Shown: positions 34,056-42,875 of the stretch, in pieces
Layout of the letters: every line of letters begins with the position of its first letter
How positions within the stretch are numbered: the stretch's first letter is position 1
Source: F22 sp963675625
Lineage (GTDB): Bacteria; Bacteroidota; Bacteroidia; Bacteroidales; Bacteroidaceae
Assembly (NCBI GenBank): GCA_963675625.1
Contig: OY776497.1
Location: forward strand, 1,860,001-1,924,000
DNA: 64,000 bases
Reading direction: 5' to 3'
Made by a program: the position numbers and the translations under genes
Notes under the pieces: generated by a model
Seen by the model: only the letters and a program-made list of their open reading frames with translations
The model's database searches: none
Told to the model about the DNA's origin: nothing

Positions 34056-34187
34056 TATTTTTGCCATCGAATTCTGTAATTATTTGCAGACTATTAAGTT
34101 CCAACAGCAAATACAAAGTTTTTCACAATAATCATCAGAATTCTCTCTAATATAGAAAACCAGTGCAGTGATGCACTGGTTTTTGTA
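34056..34187 (+). ncRNA. Possible small RNA in a 495-bp gene gap
   Basis: The gap 33757-34251 has no convincing gene. On the plus strand a TATTTTTG box (34056-34063) is followed about 95 bp later by a perfect 12-bp terminator stem, AAAACCAGTGCA-GTGA-TGCACTGGTTTT (34156-34183), and T. A transcript from ~34070 would be about 115 nt and could fold ATTTGC...GCAAAT near its middle. No -33 box is clear. The hairpin may equally end the minus-strand membrane protein gene at 34252. The rest of the gap is AT-rich, with a short direct repeat TTGTCAAG near 33920. Confidence 0.25.
34156..34187. terminator. Bidirectional terminator
   Basis: A perfect 12-bp stem with a GTGA loop and T tract. It is placed to end the minus-strand gene at 34252 and any plus-strand RNA from the gap. 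Confidence 0.75.
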
Positions 34188-34251
34188 CTTTTATACTTGT
34201 TTTATGATGTGATTATCGTATTTCGCTATTTGATCATAAAGTTTATTCAAT

Positions 34252-35418
34252 TTACAGTGTAGAACATATGGATAGAGCATGAATAATGACGACCAAAAAG
34301 TGTGCAAAAATACCTGCACATAACCCACCAATTGTATGTGCTATTATAGCTTTAGAAGTTAGTTTGCGAAATCCTAAAGAATCGAGCATGGCTGTGTGAG
34401 TACTTAGGTAGCCACTCCAACACATCCCTATCGCTGTGAAAACGGCTATTGCATTACCATCTAGAATCCCAGCATCTTGAAACTTGGGAATTAGTCCTAA
34501 GGCTGCCCCCACAGCACCAAGAGCAGTAATGGGAAATGCTATTAGTTTAGTGTCTTGAAAGCCAAAAAGAAATGAAAAGAGCCCATTTACTTTACTGGCT
34601 AATTCAGGAAGTATAGCAATTCCTTCATAAGCAGAACCAGTATAATCTCCTGATATATTTGGACCAAATGTGAGCATCATTACGAAGGTAGAGATGATTA
34701 GTACTCCTGGAATAATTGCTAATCCTAATTCTACTCCAGACTTTCCTCCATCTAAAATACTATTTAAGATACGTAGGAAAACAGAACCTTCACTTTGCAG
34801 ATTGATTTTTTCATCATAACCTTCTTGAACACAACCGCATTTGAGTTCTGGGTTTGATTTCAAGATAAATGTTTGCATCAATCTAGTAGAAATTATACTA
34901 CCTATGATAGCACCAATAAGCCCAACCAATGCTGCACTCACAAAACCACGCCCCGCCATGAAGACAATGACTACTAGTCCCATTCCAAATGCTGTACCGA
35001 AGTTTGTGAAAGAAATGAGTTGATACTTTTCGAAATATCGGTTGAAATGTTTATCCTTTGATAATGAAATAATTGCAGGATTATCTGATAAAAAAGTTAG
35101 CACACCACCTAATGCAGCTACACCTGGTAGATTATAAAGGGGCTTCATCAGGTACCGCAATCCTCGCTCTAATAAACGTACGACACCAAATTCTATGAGT
35201 AAGTTTCCTAATGCTCCAGAAAGAACAGTAATAGCCATGATGTATAAGACCGTGTCTATAATCAGTTTATAGGCTGTATTCATCATTGTGTTGAGCATAT
35301 TGGATGTACCCATAATATGGGCGATATACCCAAAGATGGATAGAAAACACACAAGAAAAAGTAGTGCCTCAAGACTACGTTTGGTACTTGTAGGCAAGTT
35401 TATCTTACTAAATTTCAT
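34252..35418 (-). CDS. Gate-domain integral membrane protein
   Basis: 388 residues, about eight to ten membrane helices. Two related halves, around VVRLLERGLRYLMKPLYNLPGVAAL and the FLFGFQDTKLIAFPITALGAVGA region, resemble nucleoside-recognition (Gate) proteins such as YjiG/YjiH and SpmA/SpmB. A cytoplasmic loop has KCGCVQEGYDEK. Substrate unknown. A second look would be needed to tell a nucleoside-type transporter from a family with no known function. Confidence 0.65.
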   Translation of the reverse strand: MKFSKINLPTSTKRSLEALLFLVCFLSIFGYIAHIMGTSNMLNTMMNTAYKLIIDTVLYIMAITVLSGALGNLLIEFGVVRLLERGLRYLMKPLYNLPGVAALGGVLTFLSDNPAIISLSKDKHFNRYFEKYQLISFTNFGTAFGMGLVVIVFMAGRGFVSAALVGLIGAIIGSIISTRLMQTFILKSNPELKCGCVQEGYDEKINLQSEGSVFLRILNSILDGGKSGVELGLAIIPGVLIISTFVMMLTFGPNISGDYTGSAYEGIAILPELASKVNGLFSFLFGFQDTKLIAFPITALGAVGAALGLIPKFQDAGILDGNAIAVFTAIGMCWSGYLSTHTAMLDSLGFRKLTSKAIIAHTIGGLCAGIFAHFLVVIIHALSICSTL

Positions 35419-35456
35419 AGTTATAGGTCAATGAGATGGTTAAAAATCAATTGACG

Positions 35457-35464
35457 CAAATATA
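35457..35464 (-). promoter_or_regulatory. Candidate -7 box of the Gate-domain gene
   Basis: TATATTTG on the minus strand, 39 bp before the start codon. Confidence 0.4.
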
Positions 35465-35552
35465 AACTATTCTATTAGAACGCATTCAATAATGCCCTAT
35501 AAAAACTAGATGTTATTGAACATCGTGTGTGTGACCAATTTATTTCTAGCCT

Positions 35553-36965
35553 CTATTTCGTATAAAAATTAATGATGCGAGTTAGTGCACGTTGACATAC
35601 TGGACAAAAAGCTTTGGCGTCGTTTGTTCGCATCCTGCAATCAGGAGTTGATCGGTAAGTTCCCTTTTCCTGATAACCAGCTCCTTCGTACACTCCAAGT
35701 TTAGTTGTCGAGTGTATATCAGCAGAAGTGGAAGTGGGAGTTGGAGTAGGGATCAGACATTTTTTAGAAAGCATATCTTGCCATTTATCTTTGAAGTTAT
35801 GTAATGTTGTGATATTAGGTTCCCATGGTTCCCGATCACTAGGATAATACGAATCATCCCCCGCATTGGCATAAGCATATTCATCTGCTAGACCACCAAA
35901 GCTGTGTCCAAATTCATGAGTGACAACTGGCCAGAATAAAGCGTGATGAGCAGTTGTTAGTGTGTAACTATTATATATGCCTCCTCCGCCATACGTGTCT
36001 GTATTGGCCAACACAATGATATGTTCATAGGGAAAACCTGCTAATAGATTGTGCAATTGTTTTAATCGCTGTGTTGTCAAGTAACGACGAGAATAAAAAG
36101 TATCAAAATGTGATGATACTGCTGTTTTTTTCCAGTCTCCATTACGCGGGATGGTGACACCTGAATCTATTGATGGACTGCATACGACTAAGAAATTGAA
36201 GCGATCGCTGTATTTCGAGAAGGGTGCATAGCTTGTGATGCTTCTTATTGCCATTTTTGCGTCTTCCTTAAAAGTATCCATCTCGTCTGCAGTGTACCCT
36301 TCAGCTACTATGGCTACGTCAATGGCCTGCTTGGGATCATGCCAAGGCATTTGTGAAACATCTATTGTTTTTTCAGCCTTTGAGTTGTTTGATATTTGGA
36401 TGTATTCATGGGCAGTCTTCTTTTGTGCTGAAACTACATCTACTTTTCTAATTAAGATGTCTTTAGGAGATACAGGGTGAATGAAGTCAGCAATGGTATC
36501 TTGGTGTGCATTACGCAAAACAATTTCGACTTCTACTTCATGGAGAGGCATCGGAATTTGGAAGCAGTTTTCAAAAGCTCTACCACGTTGTTTGGCCTCA
36601 GGAGTTAAAATCCATTCTTGGAAAAGTGATGAGAAACTAGTTCGATAAATAGTTCTCTTCGTTTTCATATCTCTTACCCTTATATCTCCATTGCCTAGCA
36701 AAGGTAGTTTGTTAAGATTATGACGTCGGCCGACCCATTGATCCCATAGTACCATTTCTGAAAGACTGATGTCTTGTTTGTGCACATCACCACTAAAGAT
36801 ATAATCTAAGCGTAAGGTTTGGTCACTAAAAAACGTATTAAAATCAACTTTTTCAGTTGTTGATGAATTAGTAAAGGTATTAGTTTTGACTTTTTCTTGT
36901 GCTACACTTTCTAGATTTAAGTTAGCGTAACACACCGTTAACAGTATAAAAAATAAATTTTTCAT
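35553..36965 (-). CDS. M64-family metallopeptidase, secreted
   Basis: 470 residues from the Met at 36965; the open frame runs 22 codons further up, but this Met begins a normal signal peptide (MKNLFFILLTVCYANLNLESVAQ). An N-terminal beta domain (~30-215) precedes the peptidase domain, whose zinc motif is HEFGHSFGGLADEY. DVAIVAEGYTADEMDTFKEDAK and YGGGGIYNSYT are typical of the M64 (IgA-peptidase-like) family. Bacteroidales members are exported; the substrate here is unknown. Confidence 0.92.
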   Translation of the reverse strand: MKNLFFILLTVCYANLNLESVAQEKVKTNTFTNSSTTEKVDFNTFFSDQTLRLDYIFSGDVHKQDISLSEMVLWDQWVGRRHNLNKLPLLGNGDIRVRDMKTKRTIYRTSFSSLFQEWILTPEAKQRGRAFENCFQIPMPLHEVEVEIVLRNAHQDTIADFIHPVSPKDILIRKVDVVSAQKKTAHEYIQISNNSKAEKTIDVSQMPWHDPKQAIDVAIVAEGYTADEMDTFKEDAKMAIRSITSYAPFSKYSDRFNFLVVCSPSIDSGVTIPRNGDWKKTAVSSHFDTFYSRRYLTTQRLKQLHNLLAGFPYEHIIVLANTDTYGGGGIYNSYTLTTAHHALFWPVVTHEFGHSFGGLADEYAYANAGDDSYYPSDREPWEPNITTLHNFKDKWQDMLSKKCLIPTPTPTSTSADIHSTTKLGVYEGAGYQEKGTYRSTPDCRMRTNDAKAFCPVCQRALTRIINFYTK

Positions 36966-37018
36966 TACATTTTCTGATAATTTAAGGGTTAAAACGTTCA
37001 GATTGGGATTTAAACCTC

Positions 37019-37026
37019 TATTTTTG
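37019..37026 (+). promoter_or_regulatory. Candidate -7 box of the Lrp-type gene
   Basis: TATTTTTG, 37 bp before the start codon, in the divergent gap with the M64 gene. Confidence 0.45.
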
Positions 37027-37063
37027 TGCAATATACAAACAAAATAAGAGAATAATAAGTATT

Positions 37064-37537
37064 ATGGGACATCATCAACTAGACTCATTAGATGAGCAAA
37101 TCTTAAATTTAGTAGCAGACAACGCCCGTATTCCATTTTTGGAAGTCGCTCGTGCATGCAATGTGTCAGGAGCAGCTATTCATCAACGAATCCAGAAATT
37201 AACTAATTTAGGTATCCTAAAAGGATCACAATATGTTATTGATCCTCAGAAAGTGGGATATGAAACTTGTGCATATATCGGTGTCTACCTGAAAGATCCG
37301 GCTAGTTTTAAAGTCGTAGCAGAAAAGATGCAATCTATTCCTGAAATTGTAGAATGTCACTTTACAACAGGCAAGTATGATATGTTTATCAAGATCTATG
37401 CAAAGAATAACCGTCATTTGATGCGTATTATTCATGACAAATTACAACCACTGGGTTTAGCTCGAACAGAAACTTTAATATCGTTTGATGAGTATATCAA
37501 GCGTCAGATTCCTGTAGATGGTGTTTCTGAAGACTAA
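37064..37537 (+). CDS. Lrp/AsnC-family transcriptional regulator
   Basis: 157 residues. The N-terminal helix-turn-helix (~8-65, LDEQILNLVADNARIPFLEV) is followed by the RAM ligand-binding domain (~75-150), which has the FTTGKYDMFIKI element where amino acids usually bind between dimers. It starts 98 bp from the divergent M64 peptidase gene, so control of the peptidase is possible. Its likely terminator lies inside the 3' end of folA. Confidence 0.93.
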   Translation: MGHHQLDSLDEQILNLVADNARIPFLEVARACNVSGAAIHQRIQKLTNLGILKGSQYVIDPQKVGYETCAYIGVYLKDPASFKVVAEKMQSIPEIVECHFTTGKYDMFIKIYAKNNRHLMRIIHDKLQPLGLARTETLISFDEYIKRQIPVDGVSED

Positions 37538-37563
37538 TCAATGATCCCCTGTGCGCATCTGAA

Positions 37564-38055
37564 TCAACGACGGATGTAGTCAGTAAAACAATAAGCGTGA
37601 AGGTGCTTTTCATCTGCAAGATGAGGCTCTTTCACGCTTATTTTCCATATTGAATCATCAATCGTAGGAAAAAAAGCATCAGCTTGAGGGGCAGTCGCTT
37701 CGATATGTGTGATGCACAGTCCATCTGCATGCCCGATTGTTTCCGCGTATATTTGTGCTCCCCCTATAACATATACAGTCTCATTTGAGGCACAGCTACC
37801 TAGTGCTTCGTTCAATGAGCTAAAAACTTCGGCGCCAGCCAACTCTAATGATTGGTTACGTGAAAGGACAATATTTCTTCTATTAGGTAATGCACCGTTA
37901 GGTAATGATTCAAATGTCTTGCGCCCCATTAGAATCGTGTGTCCAGTGGTTAATGCTTTGAAACGTTTGAGGTCATTGGGGAGCCAAAATAGAAGTTTAC
38001 TTTCATGTCCAATAGCTCCACGTTGGTCTAAGGCTGCTATGAGGATTAATTGCAT
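37564..38055 (-). CDS. folA: Dihydrofolate reductase
   Basis: 163 residues. LIAALDQRGAIGHESKLLFWLPNDLKRFK and TILMGRKTFESLP are the folate and NADPH contact regions, and VYVIGGAQIYAE and the final CFTDYIRR fit the family. It reduces dihydrofolate to tetrahydrofolate. thyA, its frequent neighbour, is absent here. The 3' end carries an antisense-strand terminator for the convergent Lrp-type gene. Confidence 0.96.
   Translation of the reverse strand: MQLILIAALDQRGAIGHESKLLFWLPNDLKRFKALTTGHTILMGRKTFESLPNGALPNRRNIVLSRNQSLELAGAEVFSSLNEALGSCASNETVYVIGGAQIYAETIGHADGLCITHIEATAPQADAFFPTIDDSIWKISVKEPHLADEKHLHAYCFTDYIRR
37591..37645 (+). terminator. Lrp gene terminator inside folA
   Basis: ATAAGCGTGAA (37591-37601) pairs perfectly with TTCACGCTTAT (37631-37641), enclosing a smaller CATC-TGCAA-GATG hairpin, with TTTT after it. 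It lies 54 bp past the Lrp-type stop codon, within the folA coding sequence on the other strand. Confidence 0.6.
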
Positions 38056-38079
38056 GGGTTGTTGGAATTAATAAACAGA

Positions 38080-38114
38080 CCTACAGCTCAATCTTATCTG
38101 ACTTTTGCTGTAGG
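38080..38114 (-). terminator. Hairpin after the PhnA-like gene
   Basis: CCTACAGC and GCTGTAGG form an 8-bp stem with a 19-nt loop, 23 bp past the stop on the minus strand; only a broken T tract follows. Confidence 0.4.
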
Positions 38115-38136
38115 CTATTTTTGTTGTCTGTATTGG

Positions 38137-38472
38137 TTACTTCTTTAAGAAACAAGTCTTAAGTACGATGCCAGAACCGTCAATTTTACAATCGACTTCC
38201 TCTGGGTTTTCAGTCAGACGGATACTTTTTACTTTAGTACCTCGTTTGATAACCATGGAAGAACCTTTTACTTTCAAATCTTTGATGACTGTTACTGCAT
38301 CGCCATCTTCAAGGAGAGTGCCATTAGAATCTTTGCAAATCTTTGCTTCGGCTGCGGTTGCAGCTTCTTCTGGTGTCCACTCATGATTGCAATCCATACA
38401 TACATGGAGTGTCCCATCAAAATAATTGTTTGTTGTACCGCATTCTGGGCAAATTGGATTTGTTTCGCTCAT
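38137..38472 (-). CDS. PhnA/YjdM-family zinc-ribbon protein
   Basis: 111 residues. The N-terminal zinc ribbon is CPECG...CMDC (residues 8-30), and the C-terminal beta domain has DSNGTLLEDGDAVTVIKDLKVKGSS, the family core. Despite the historic PhnA name, it is not part of the phosphonate pathway, and its role is unknown. Confidence 0.9.
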   Translation of the reverse strand: MSETNPICPECGTTNNYFDGTLHVCMDCNHEWTPEEAATAAEAKICKDSNGTLLEDGDAVTVIKDLKVKGSSMVIKRGTKVKSIRLTENPEEVDCKIDGSGIVLKTCFLKK

Positions 38473-38490
38473 CTTTTACTATAAAATTGT

Positions 38491-39594
38491 TTATGAATGA
38501 ATATCTACGTGACGACTCGGAGGAAGTTCACGATTACGTTTATCTATTTGTGCTACTACATTTAATGCCAATTGGTGGAATGCTTTACCAGTGATGCTTT
38601 CTGGATCAAGTGCTACTGGTTCACCAGCGTCTCCACCTTCACGAATTCCTTGTACCAATGGAATTTCAGCAAGAAGAGGTACATTCATCTCTTCTGCGAG
38701 ACGTTTAGCGCCTTCTTTACCAAAGATATAGTATTTATTATCAGGCAATTCTTCTGGAGTGAAGTAAGCCATATTCTCAACCAATCCTAAGATAGGTACA
38801 TTGACCTTATCATTAGTAAACATATTGATACCTTTTCGTGCATCAGCAAGTGCCACATCTTGTGGAGTACTGATCACAATAGCTCCAGTCATTGCAATGT
38901 TTTGTACGATAGTAAGGTGTACATCACTAGTACCAGGAGGCAAATCGATAAGGAAATAATCCAATTCTCCCCAATTACAATCTGCAATTAACTGTTTCAG
39001 TGCATTACTTGCCATACCTCCTCGCCACAACGTCGCTTGGTCTGGATCTACAAAGAAACCGATAGACAATAAAGTAACGCCATATTTTTGTACTGGAACG
39101 ATGACTTCACGTCCGTCAATATTATCTGCAACAGGGCGTGCATCTTCCACATTAAACATCTTAGGCATAGAAGGACCAAAAATATCTGCATCGAGCAATC
39201 CCACCTTGTATCCTTGTTTGGCCAGAGCAACCGCAAGATTAGCTGAGACAGTTGATTTACCGACACCTCCCTTACCAGAAGAAATACCAATAATATTTTT
39301 AACCCCCTTGAGCATATTACCCGCTTCAGGGCGTGGTGCTTGAAGTGTTTTAATACTGATATTACCTTCAATCTCTATACCTGGGATGTCGCGTTTGAGT
39401 GCTGCAACACAGGCCATACGTACTGATTTTAGAAATGGGTCTGTTTCTTTCTCAAAAATGAGCGAAAAAGAAACTCTCATACCTTCAATACGAATGTTAT
39501 CTTCTACCATTCCAGCTTCCACTAGATTCTTTCCTGTACCAGGATAGCGTACAGTGCTCAATGAATCTAGCACTAGTTTTGGATATAAAGCCAT
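38491..39594 (-). CDS. mrp: Mrp/NBP35-family Fe-S cluster carrier ATPase
   Basis: 367 residues. An N-terminal DUF59/MIP18-like domain (~1-90) precedes the P-loop ATPase with the deviant Walker A GKGGVGKSTVSANLA (~112-126) and Walker B DYFLIDLPPGTSD. It is the ApbC type that carries and delivers iron-sulfur clusters; the usual C-terminal CxxC pair is not evident in the sequence, so the cluster-binding mode is uncertain. Confidence 0.93.
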   Translation of the reverse strand: MALYPKLVLDSLSTVRYPGTGKNLVEAGMVEDNIRIEGMRVSFSLIFEKETDPFLKSVRMACVAALKRDIPGIEIEGNISIKTLQAPRPEAGNMLKGVKNIIGISSGKGGVGKSTVSANLAVALAKQGYKVGLLDADIFGPSMPKMFNVEDARPVADNIDGREVIVPVQKYGVTLLSIGFFVDPDQATLWRGGMASNALKQLIADCNWGELDYFLIDLPPGTSDVHLTIVQNIAMTGAIVISTPQDVALADARKGINMFTNDKVNVPILGLVENMAYFTPEELPDNKYYIFGKEGAKRLAEEMNVPLLAEIPLVQGIREGGDAGEPVALDPESITGKAFHQLALNVVAQIDKRNRELPPSRHVDIHS

Positions 39595-39633
39595 TTTCCT
39601 ATTATTTTGATTTACTAATTATATTGCATGCTT

Positions 39634-39673
39634 AATGACTAAAAATCGCCTTTTGGTGATACGTTTAGTCATT
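39634..39673 (-). terminator. Hairpin after trmB
   Basis: AATGACTAAA and TTTAGTCATT form a perfect 10-bp stem around an inner ATC-CC/GG-GAT pairing. It lies 9 bp past the trmB stop codon, but no T run follows, so its terminator role is uncertain. Confidence 0.4.
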
Positions 39674-39681
39674 ATCTAATT

Positions 39682-40446
39682 TTATTTGCTTGTTGACAAT
39701 CCGCTTCGTTTACTGCGGTTGTAACTTCTGTAACTGTCCAGCTCAATTTCTACATCTGGTTCTTCCAACGGAGTGTCAAGCGGCAATGACCATTGGATGT
39801 ATTTAATATTTAACCCACGATCAAGCCATTGCTGTTCGTAATACGTCTTAATATCTAAAATGTCATCTACCAAACCTTGGTTGTCATGATATAAATCTTT
39901 GGTCATCAAATGTACAGGCAAATGATTGTGCTCTATCATGTACTTTGTGTACGTAAAGAGAAAATCACTATCAGTCTTTAGGTGTAAAATTGCATTTGGA
40001 GTGATAAATTTACGATATCTTTCCATGAAAAAAGTGGATGTCAATCGTTTGGTTGCTTTCTTCATTTGAGGATCAGAGAAAGTAAACCAAATCTCGCTCA
40101 CTTCATTAGGGGCAAAAAATCGTTCGATAATCTCAATATTTGTACGCAGAAAAGCAACATTACTAAGTTCATCACGGAGCGACTCGGTTGCCCCTGTCCA
40201 CATTCGTGCCCCTTTTATGTCTATGCCAATAAAGTTCTTGTTTGGAAACATGCGCGCTAAGCCCACGGTGTATTCACCACGCCCACACCCAAGTTCTAGA
40301 ACGATAGGGTTGTCATTTTTGAAAAAATCTTTGTGCCAACGACCTTTCATCTCGAAAGGAACTTCATCAACAATAGAATAAGGATATTCAAATACATGAG
40401 GATAGCTTGCCATATCAGCAAACTTTTCTAATTTACCTTTTGCCAC
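39682..40446 (-). CDS. trmB: tRNA (guanine-N7-)-methyltransferase
   Basis: 254 residues. The SAM-binding motif is VLELGCGRGEYTVGLA (~49-64), and FIGIDIKGARMW and IWFTFSDPQMKKATKRL (family signature) follow. It makes m7G46 in the variable loop of tRNAs. The C-terminal ~35 residues (LEEPDVEIELDSYRSYNRSKR) form an extra charged tail. Confidence 0.95.
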   Translation of the reverse strand: MAKGKLEKFADMASYPHVFEYPYSIVDEVPFEMKGRWHKDFFKNDNPIVLELGCGRGEYTVGLARMFPNKNFIGIDIKGARMWTGATESLRDELSNVAFLRTNIEIIERFFAPNEVSEIWFTFSDPQMKKATKRLTSTFFMERYRKFITPNAILHLKTDSDFLFTYTKYMIEHNHLPVHLMTKDLYHDNQGLVDDILDIKTYYEQQWLDRGLNIKYIQWSLPLDTPLEEPDVEIELDSYRSYNRSKRSGLSTSK

Positions 40447-40495
40447 TTTAAAATTTTAATTATACTGATTGTACATATTTACTATTGCATGTTGA

Positions 40496-41515
40496 TTACT
40501 CAACAATAGTCACCCAACCATGTGTATCAGGTGCATCACCATACTGAATAGCACGAAGCGTATGGTATAATTTTTCGCTGATGGGACCAGGTTTGCCGTC
40601 TTCTGAGAAAATATATTCTACATCTTTTTCAGGGTCATCTATGCGTGATATTGGGCTGATTACAGCTGCAGTTCCACAAGCGCCTGCTTCTTCGAATGTG
40701 GACAACTCTTCTTCAAGAATTGGTCGACGCTCTACCTTAATACCCAAATCCTCTGCGATAGCCATAAGACTACGGTTGGTTATAGATGGCAGGATGGAGT
40801 CTGATTTAGGAGTCACATATGTATTATCTTTGATACCGAAGAAATTGGCAGCTCCACATTCATCAATGTATTTTTTCTCACGTGCATCCAAATAAAATTC
40901 GGCTGCATATCCTTGATCATGTGCCCATTTGCTAGCACGCAATGATGCTGCATAGTTACCTCCCACTTTGAAACATCCAGTCCCTTTTGGAGCTGCACGA
41001 TCATACTCACGTGTGATGACGTATGGGTTTGTTGAGAATCCCCCTTTAAAATATGGCCCTACTGGAGTTACAAATACAATAAATAGGTATTCATCAGCAG
41101 GACGCACACCCACTTGTATTCCTGTACCAATAAGCAATGGACGTATATATAATGTTGCTCCAGTCTCGTAAGGAGGAATAAAGCGTTCGTTTAATTGTAC
41201 GACTTTTTTGATCGCTTCAACAAAACGATCTGTTGGAAGTTCTGGCATTAGCAGACCTCGACAAGTGTCTTGCATGCGTTCAGCATTATCTGCTGCACGG
41301 AAAAGACGAATTTGCCCATCTTTGCCTCTGTACGCCTTCATGCCTTCAAAACATTCTTGCCCATAGTGCAAACAGGTAGCTGCCATATGCATATTGATTC
41401 GATCGGAGCTGCTAATTTCTAGTTCTCCCCACTGACCATTACGGTAGTTGATTCTCACGTTATAATCTGTAGGCATATATCCAAATGATAAATTGGCCCA
41501 ATCAATTTCTTTCAT
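40496..41515 (-). CDS. ilvE: Branched-chain amino acid aminotransferase
   Basis: 339 residues, class IV PLP fold. HYGQECFEGMKAYRGKDG, YIRPLLIGTG and the PLP lysine segment TGCFKVGGNYAASL, followed by YIDECGAANFFGI, mark it as a class II (eukaryotic-like) IlvE. It interconverts Val/Leu/Ile and their keto acids. Confidence 0.96.
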   Translation of the reverse strand: MKEIDWANLSFGYMPTDYNVRINYRNGQWGELEISSSDRINMHMAATCLHYGQECFEGMKAYRGKDGQIRLFRAADNAERMQDTCRGLLMPELPTDRFVEAIKKVVQLNERFIPPYETGATLYIRPLLIGTGIQVGVRPADEYLFIVFVTPVGPYFKGGFSTNPYVITREYDRAAPKGTGCFKVGGNYAASLRASKWAHDQGYAAEFYLDAREKKYIDECGAANFFGIKDNTYVTPKSDSILPSITNRSLMAIAEDLGIKVERRPILEEELSTFEEAGACGTAAVISPISRIDDPEKDVEYIFSEDGKPGPISEKLYHTLRAIQYGDAPDTHGWVTIVE

Positions 41516-41554
41516 ATGCTACTAAGTATTTTTTTAGGTTTAGTATTTTCCCGA

Positions 41555-41562
41555 CAAAGGTA
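41555..41562 (-). promoter_or_regulatory. Candidate -7 box of ilvE
   Basis: TACCTTTG on the minus strand fits TAnnTTTG, 40 bp before the start codon. Confidence 0.4.
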
Positions 41563-41568
41563 GTTATT

Positions 41569-41796
41569 TTATTCGACTTCTGAGCTTCTGTCAGCCCATA
41601 ATTTTTCGACTTCCTTGTCTGTCTCAGTCAGTTTTTGTTTGCAGAGAGAGATTAGTATATTGGCTTCCTTGACAAGATTAGAGAGCTTATCAATTTCCAA
41701 TTCGGGTTTGTTGAGCAGTTGTACAATCTCTTCGAGACGTACTATCGCTTCATTATAGCTGAGCTGATTCAGTGCTGTTTTCTCTTTTTCTTTCAT
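41569..41796 (-). CDS. xseB: Exodeoxyribonuclease VII small subunit
   Basis: 75 residues, all helical. LSYNEAIVRLEEIVQLLNKPELEIDKL matches the XseB family core. It binds the large subunit XseA, which is not in the window, to degrade single-stranded DNA. It sits 12 bp after oxyR and is probably co-transcribed with it. Confidence 0.9.
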   Translation of the reverse strand: MKEKEKTALNQLSYNEAIVRLEEIVQLLNKPELEIDKLSNLVKEANILISLCKQKLTETDKEVEKLWADRSSEVE

Positions 41797-41808
41797 ATGT
41801 ATATGTGA

Positions 41809-42738
41809 TTACAAGCGTATTCTAAAATCTTTGATCTTCTTTTCGAGTAAGTCTTCAGGAATGATTTCTTTGATAACATCTACTACCGCATTGAGCATAT
41901 TTTCTTTTAAATAATCCTTGCGGATGACTAGTGAAATCTCTCGTTTAGCATCAGGCGCATCAAAAGGCCGTACCTGCTTCATCTTCTCTTCCGACAAATA
42001 ACGTGTGTGTAGTTGAGGAATAACCGTAAACCCACCGTTATTATCCACGATATGTATTAAGGTTTCCGTACTCCCAGCTTGATAGGTTGTTTCTCCCAAC
42101 GAACGCAAGTGACAGAAATTAAACACGTCAGAACGTGGGCAGTTGCCTTCCAGTAAAACCCATAATTTAGCATTAGGCATATTATCAGGAGAAACCGATT
42201 CAACGTCGTAGGTACAAGGACAAGAAGATCCAAAATAAGCAAGGAAACGTTCTTTGTATAATGGTATCTCAAGTAAGTCAGGCTGATTTAGTGGAGTGGT
42301 CATGATAGCCATGTCTAGATCAGCTTTCAATAGATGTTGCACCAAATTTTGAGAAGTCATTTCTGAAATGGTGAGATCTACTGCTTGATTTTTTTCTTGG
42401 AATTTTGGGATAAAATCAGGTACAACGTATGGTGCTATAGATGGCAATATACCTAAGCTAAGACGCCCCTCCAGTGCTTGCATCTCAGACAGAATGACTT
42501 CCTCAATACGTTTTACATCATTCAAGCAAGTTTCAGCTTGCAAGATGATTTTAGCACCAATTTCTGTAGGTTCAATAGGATTTTTATCTCGATTAAAGAT
42601 TTTGACATCCAACTCGGCTTCCAGCTTCTGAATCATCGCACTAAGAGTTGGTTGAGACACCCCGCAGGACTGAGCTGCTTTGACGAAGTGTCTTGTCTTA
42701 TTGGCAGCCACGATGTACTGCAATTGTTGTAAGTTCAT
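41809..42738 (-). CDS. oxyR: OxyR hydrogen-peroxide sensor (LysR family)
   Basis: 309 residues. The N-terminal LysR helix-turn-helix (SQPTLSAMIQKLEAELDVKIFNR) precedes the regulatory domain, where Cys200 and Cys209 in LLEGNCPRSDVFNFC match the redox pair Cys199/Cys208 of E. coli OxyR in spacing and context. Oxidation to the disulfide turns on antioxidant genes. Two OxyR-type boxes lie in the gap to the divergent thioredoxin gene, one overlapping its own -7 box, which implies autoregulation. Confidence 0.95.
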   Translation of the reverse strand: MNLQQLQYIVAANKTRHFVKAAQSCGVSQPTLSAMIQKLEAELDVKIFNRDKNPIEPTEIGAKIILQAETCLNDVKRIEEVILSEMQALEGRLSLGILPSIAPYVVPDFIPKFQEKNQAVDLTISEMTSQNLVQHLLKADLDMAIMTTPLNQPDLLEIPLYKERFLAYFGSSCPCTYDVESVSPDNMPNAKLWVLLEGNCPRSDVFNFCHLRSLGETTYQAGSTETLIHIVDNNGGFTVIPQLHTRYLSEEKMKQVRPFDAPDAKREISLVIRKDYLKENMLNAVVDVIKEIIPEDLLEKKIKDFRIRL

Positions 42739-42771
42739 TTTTTTAGTATGTTAGTCTTATTTGTACTCATT

Positions 42772-42779
42772 CAAAAATA
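42772..42779 (-). promoter_or_regulatory. Candidate -7 box of oxyR
   Basis: TATTTTTG on the minus strand, 34 bp before the start codon; its last bases overlap the first OxyR box. Confidence 0.45.
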
Positions 42780-42833
42780 GCTGTAAACTATACGGTTTCT
42801 ATGCTCTTATAGGTTATATCTATGCAAAGATAG
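42777..42833. promoter_or_regulatory. OxyR operator
   Basis: ATAGCTGTAAACTAT (42777-42791) and ATAGGTTATATCTAT (42809-42823) each fit the OxyR half-operator ATAGnTnnnAnCTAT at every fixed base. A further ATAG lies at 42830-42833. The two boxes are 32 bp apart start to start, one helical turn more than the 22 bp of the classical E. coli site. Confidence 0.65.
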
Positions 42834-42843
42834 AAAAAATCTG

Positions 42844-42875
42844 TTTGCAAGGATCAAAAAAGCCTCGTATATTTG
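42844..42875 (+). promoter_or_regulatory. Promoter of the OxyR-linked thioredoxin gene
   Basis: TTTG (42844-42847), 20 bp, TATATTTG (42868-42875): a full match to the Bacteroidetes consensus. The OxyR operator ends directly upstream of the -33 box, fitting activation. A 7-bp hairpin GTGTGAT/ATCACAC (42878-42901) would form at the 5' end of the mRNA. Confidence 0.7.

Noticed and set aside
33922..34131. 69-residue plus-strand open frame
   Set aside because: Low-complexity AT-rich composition, no domain and no good start context; the gap is better read as non-coding.
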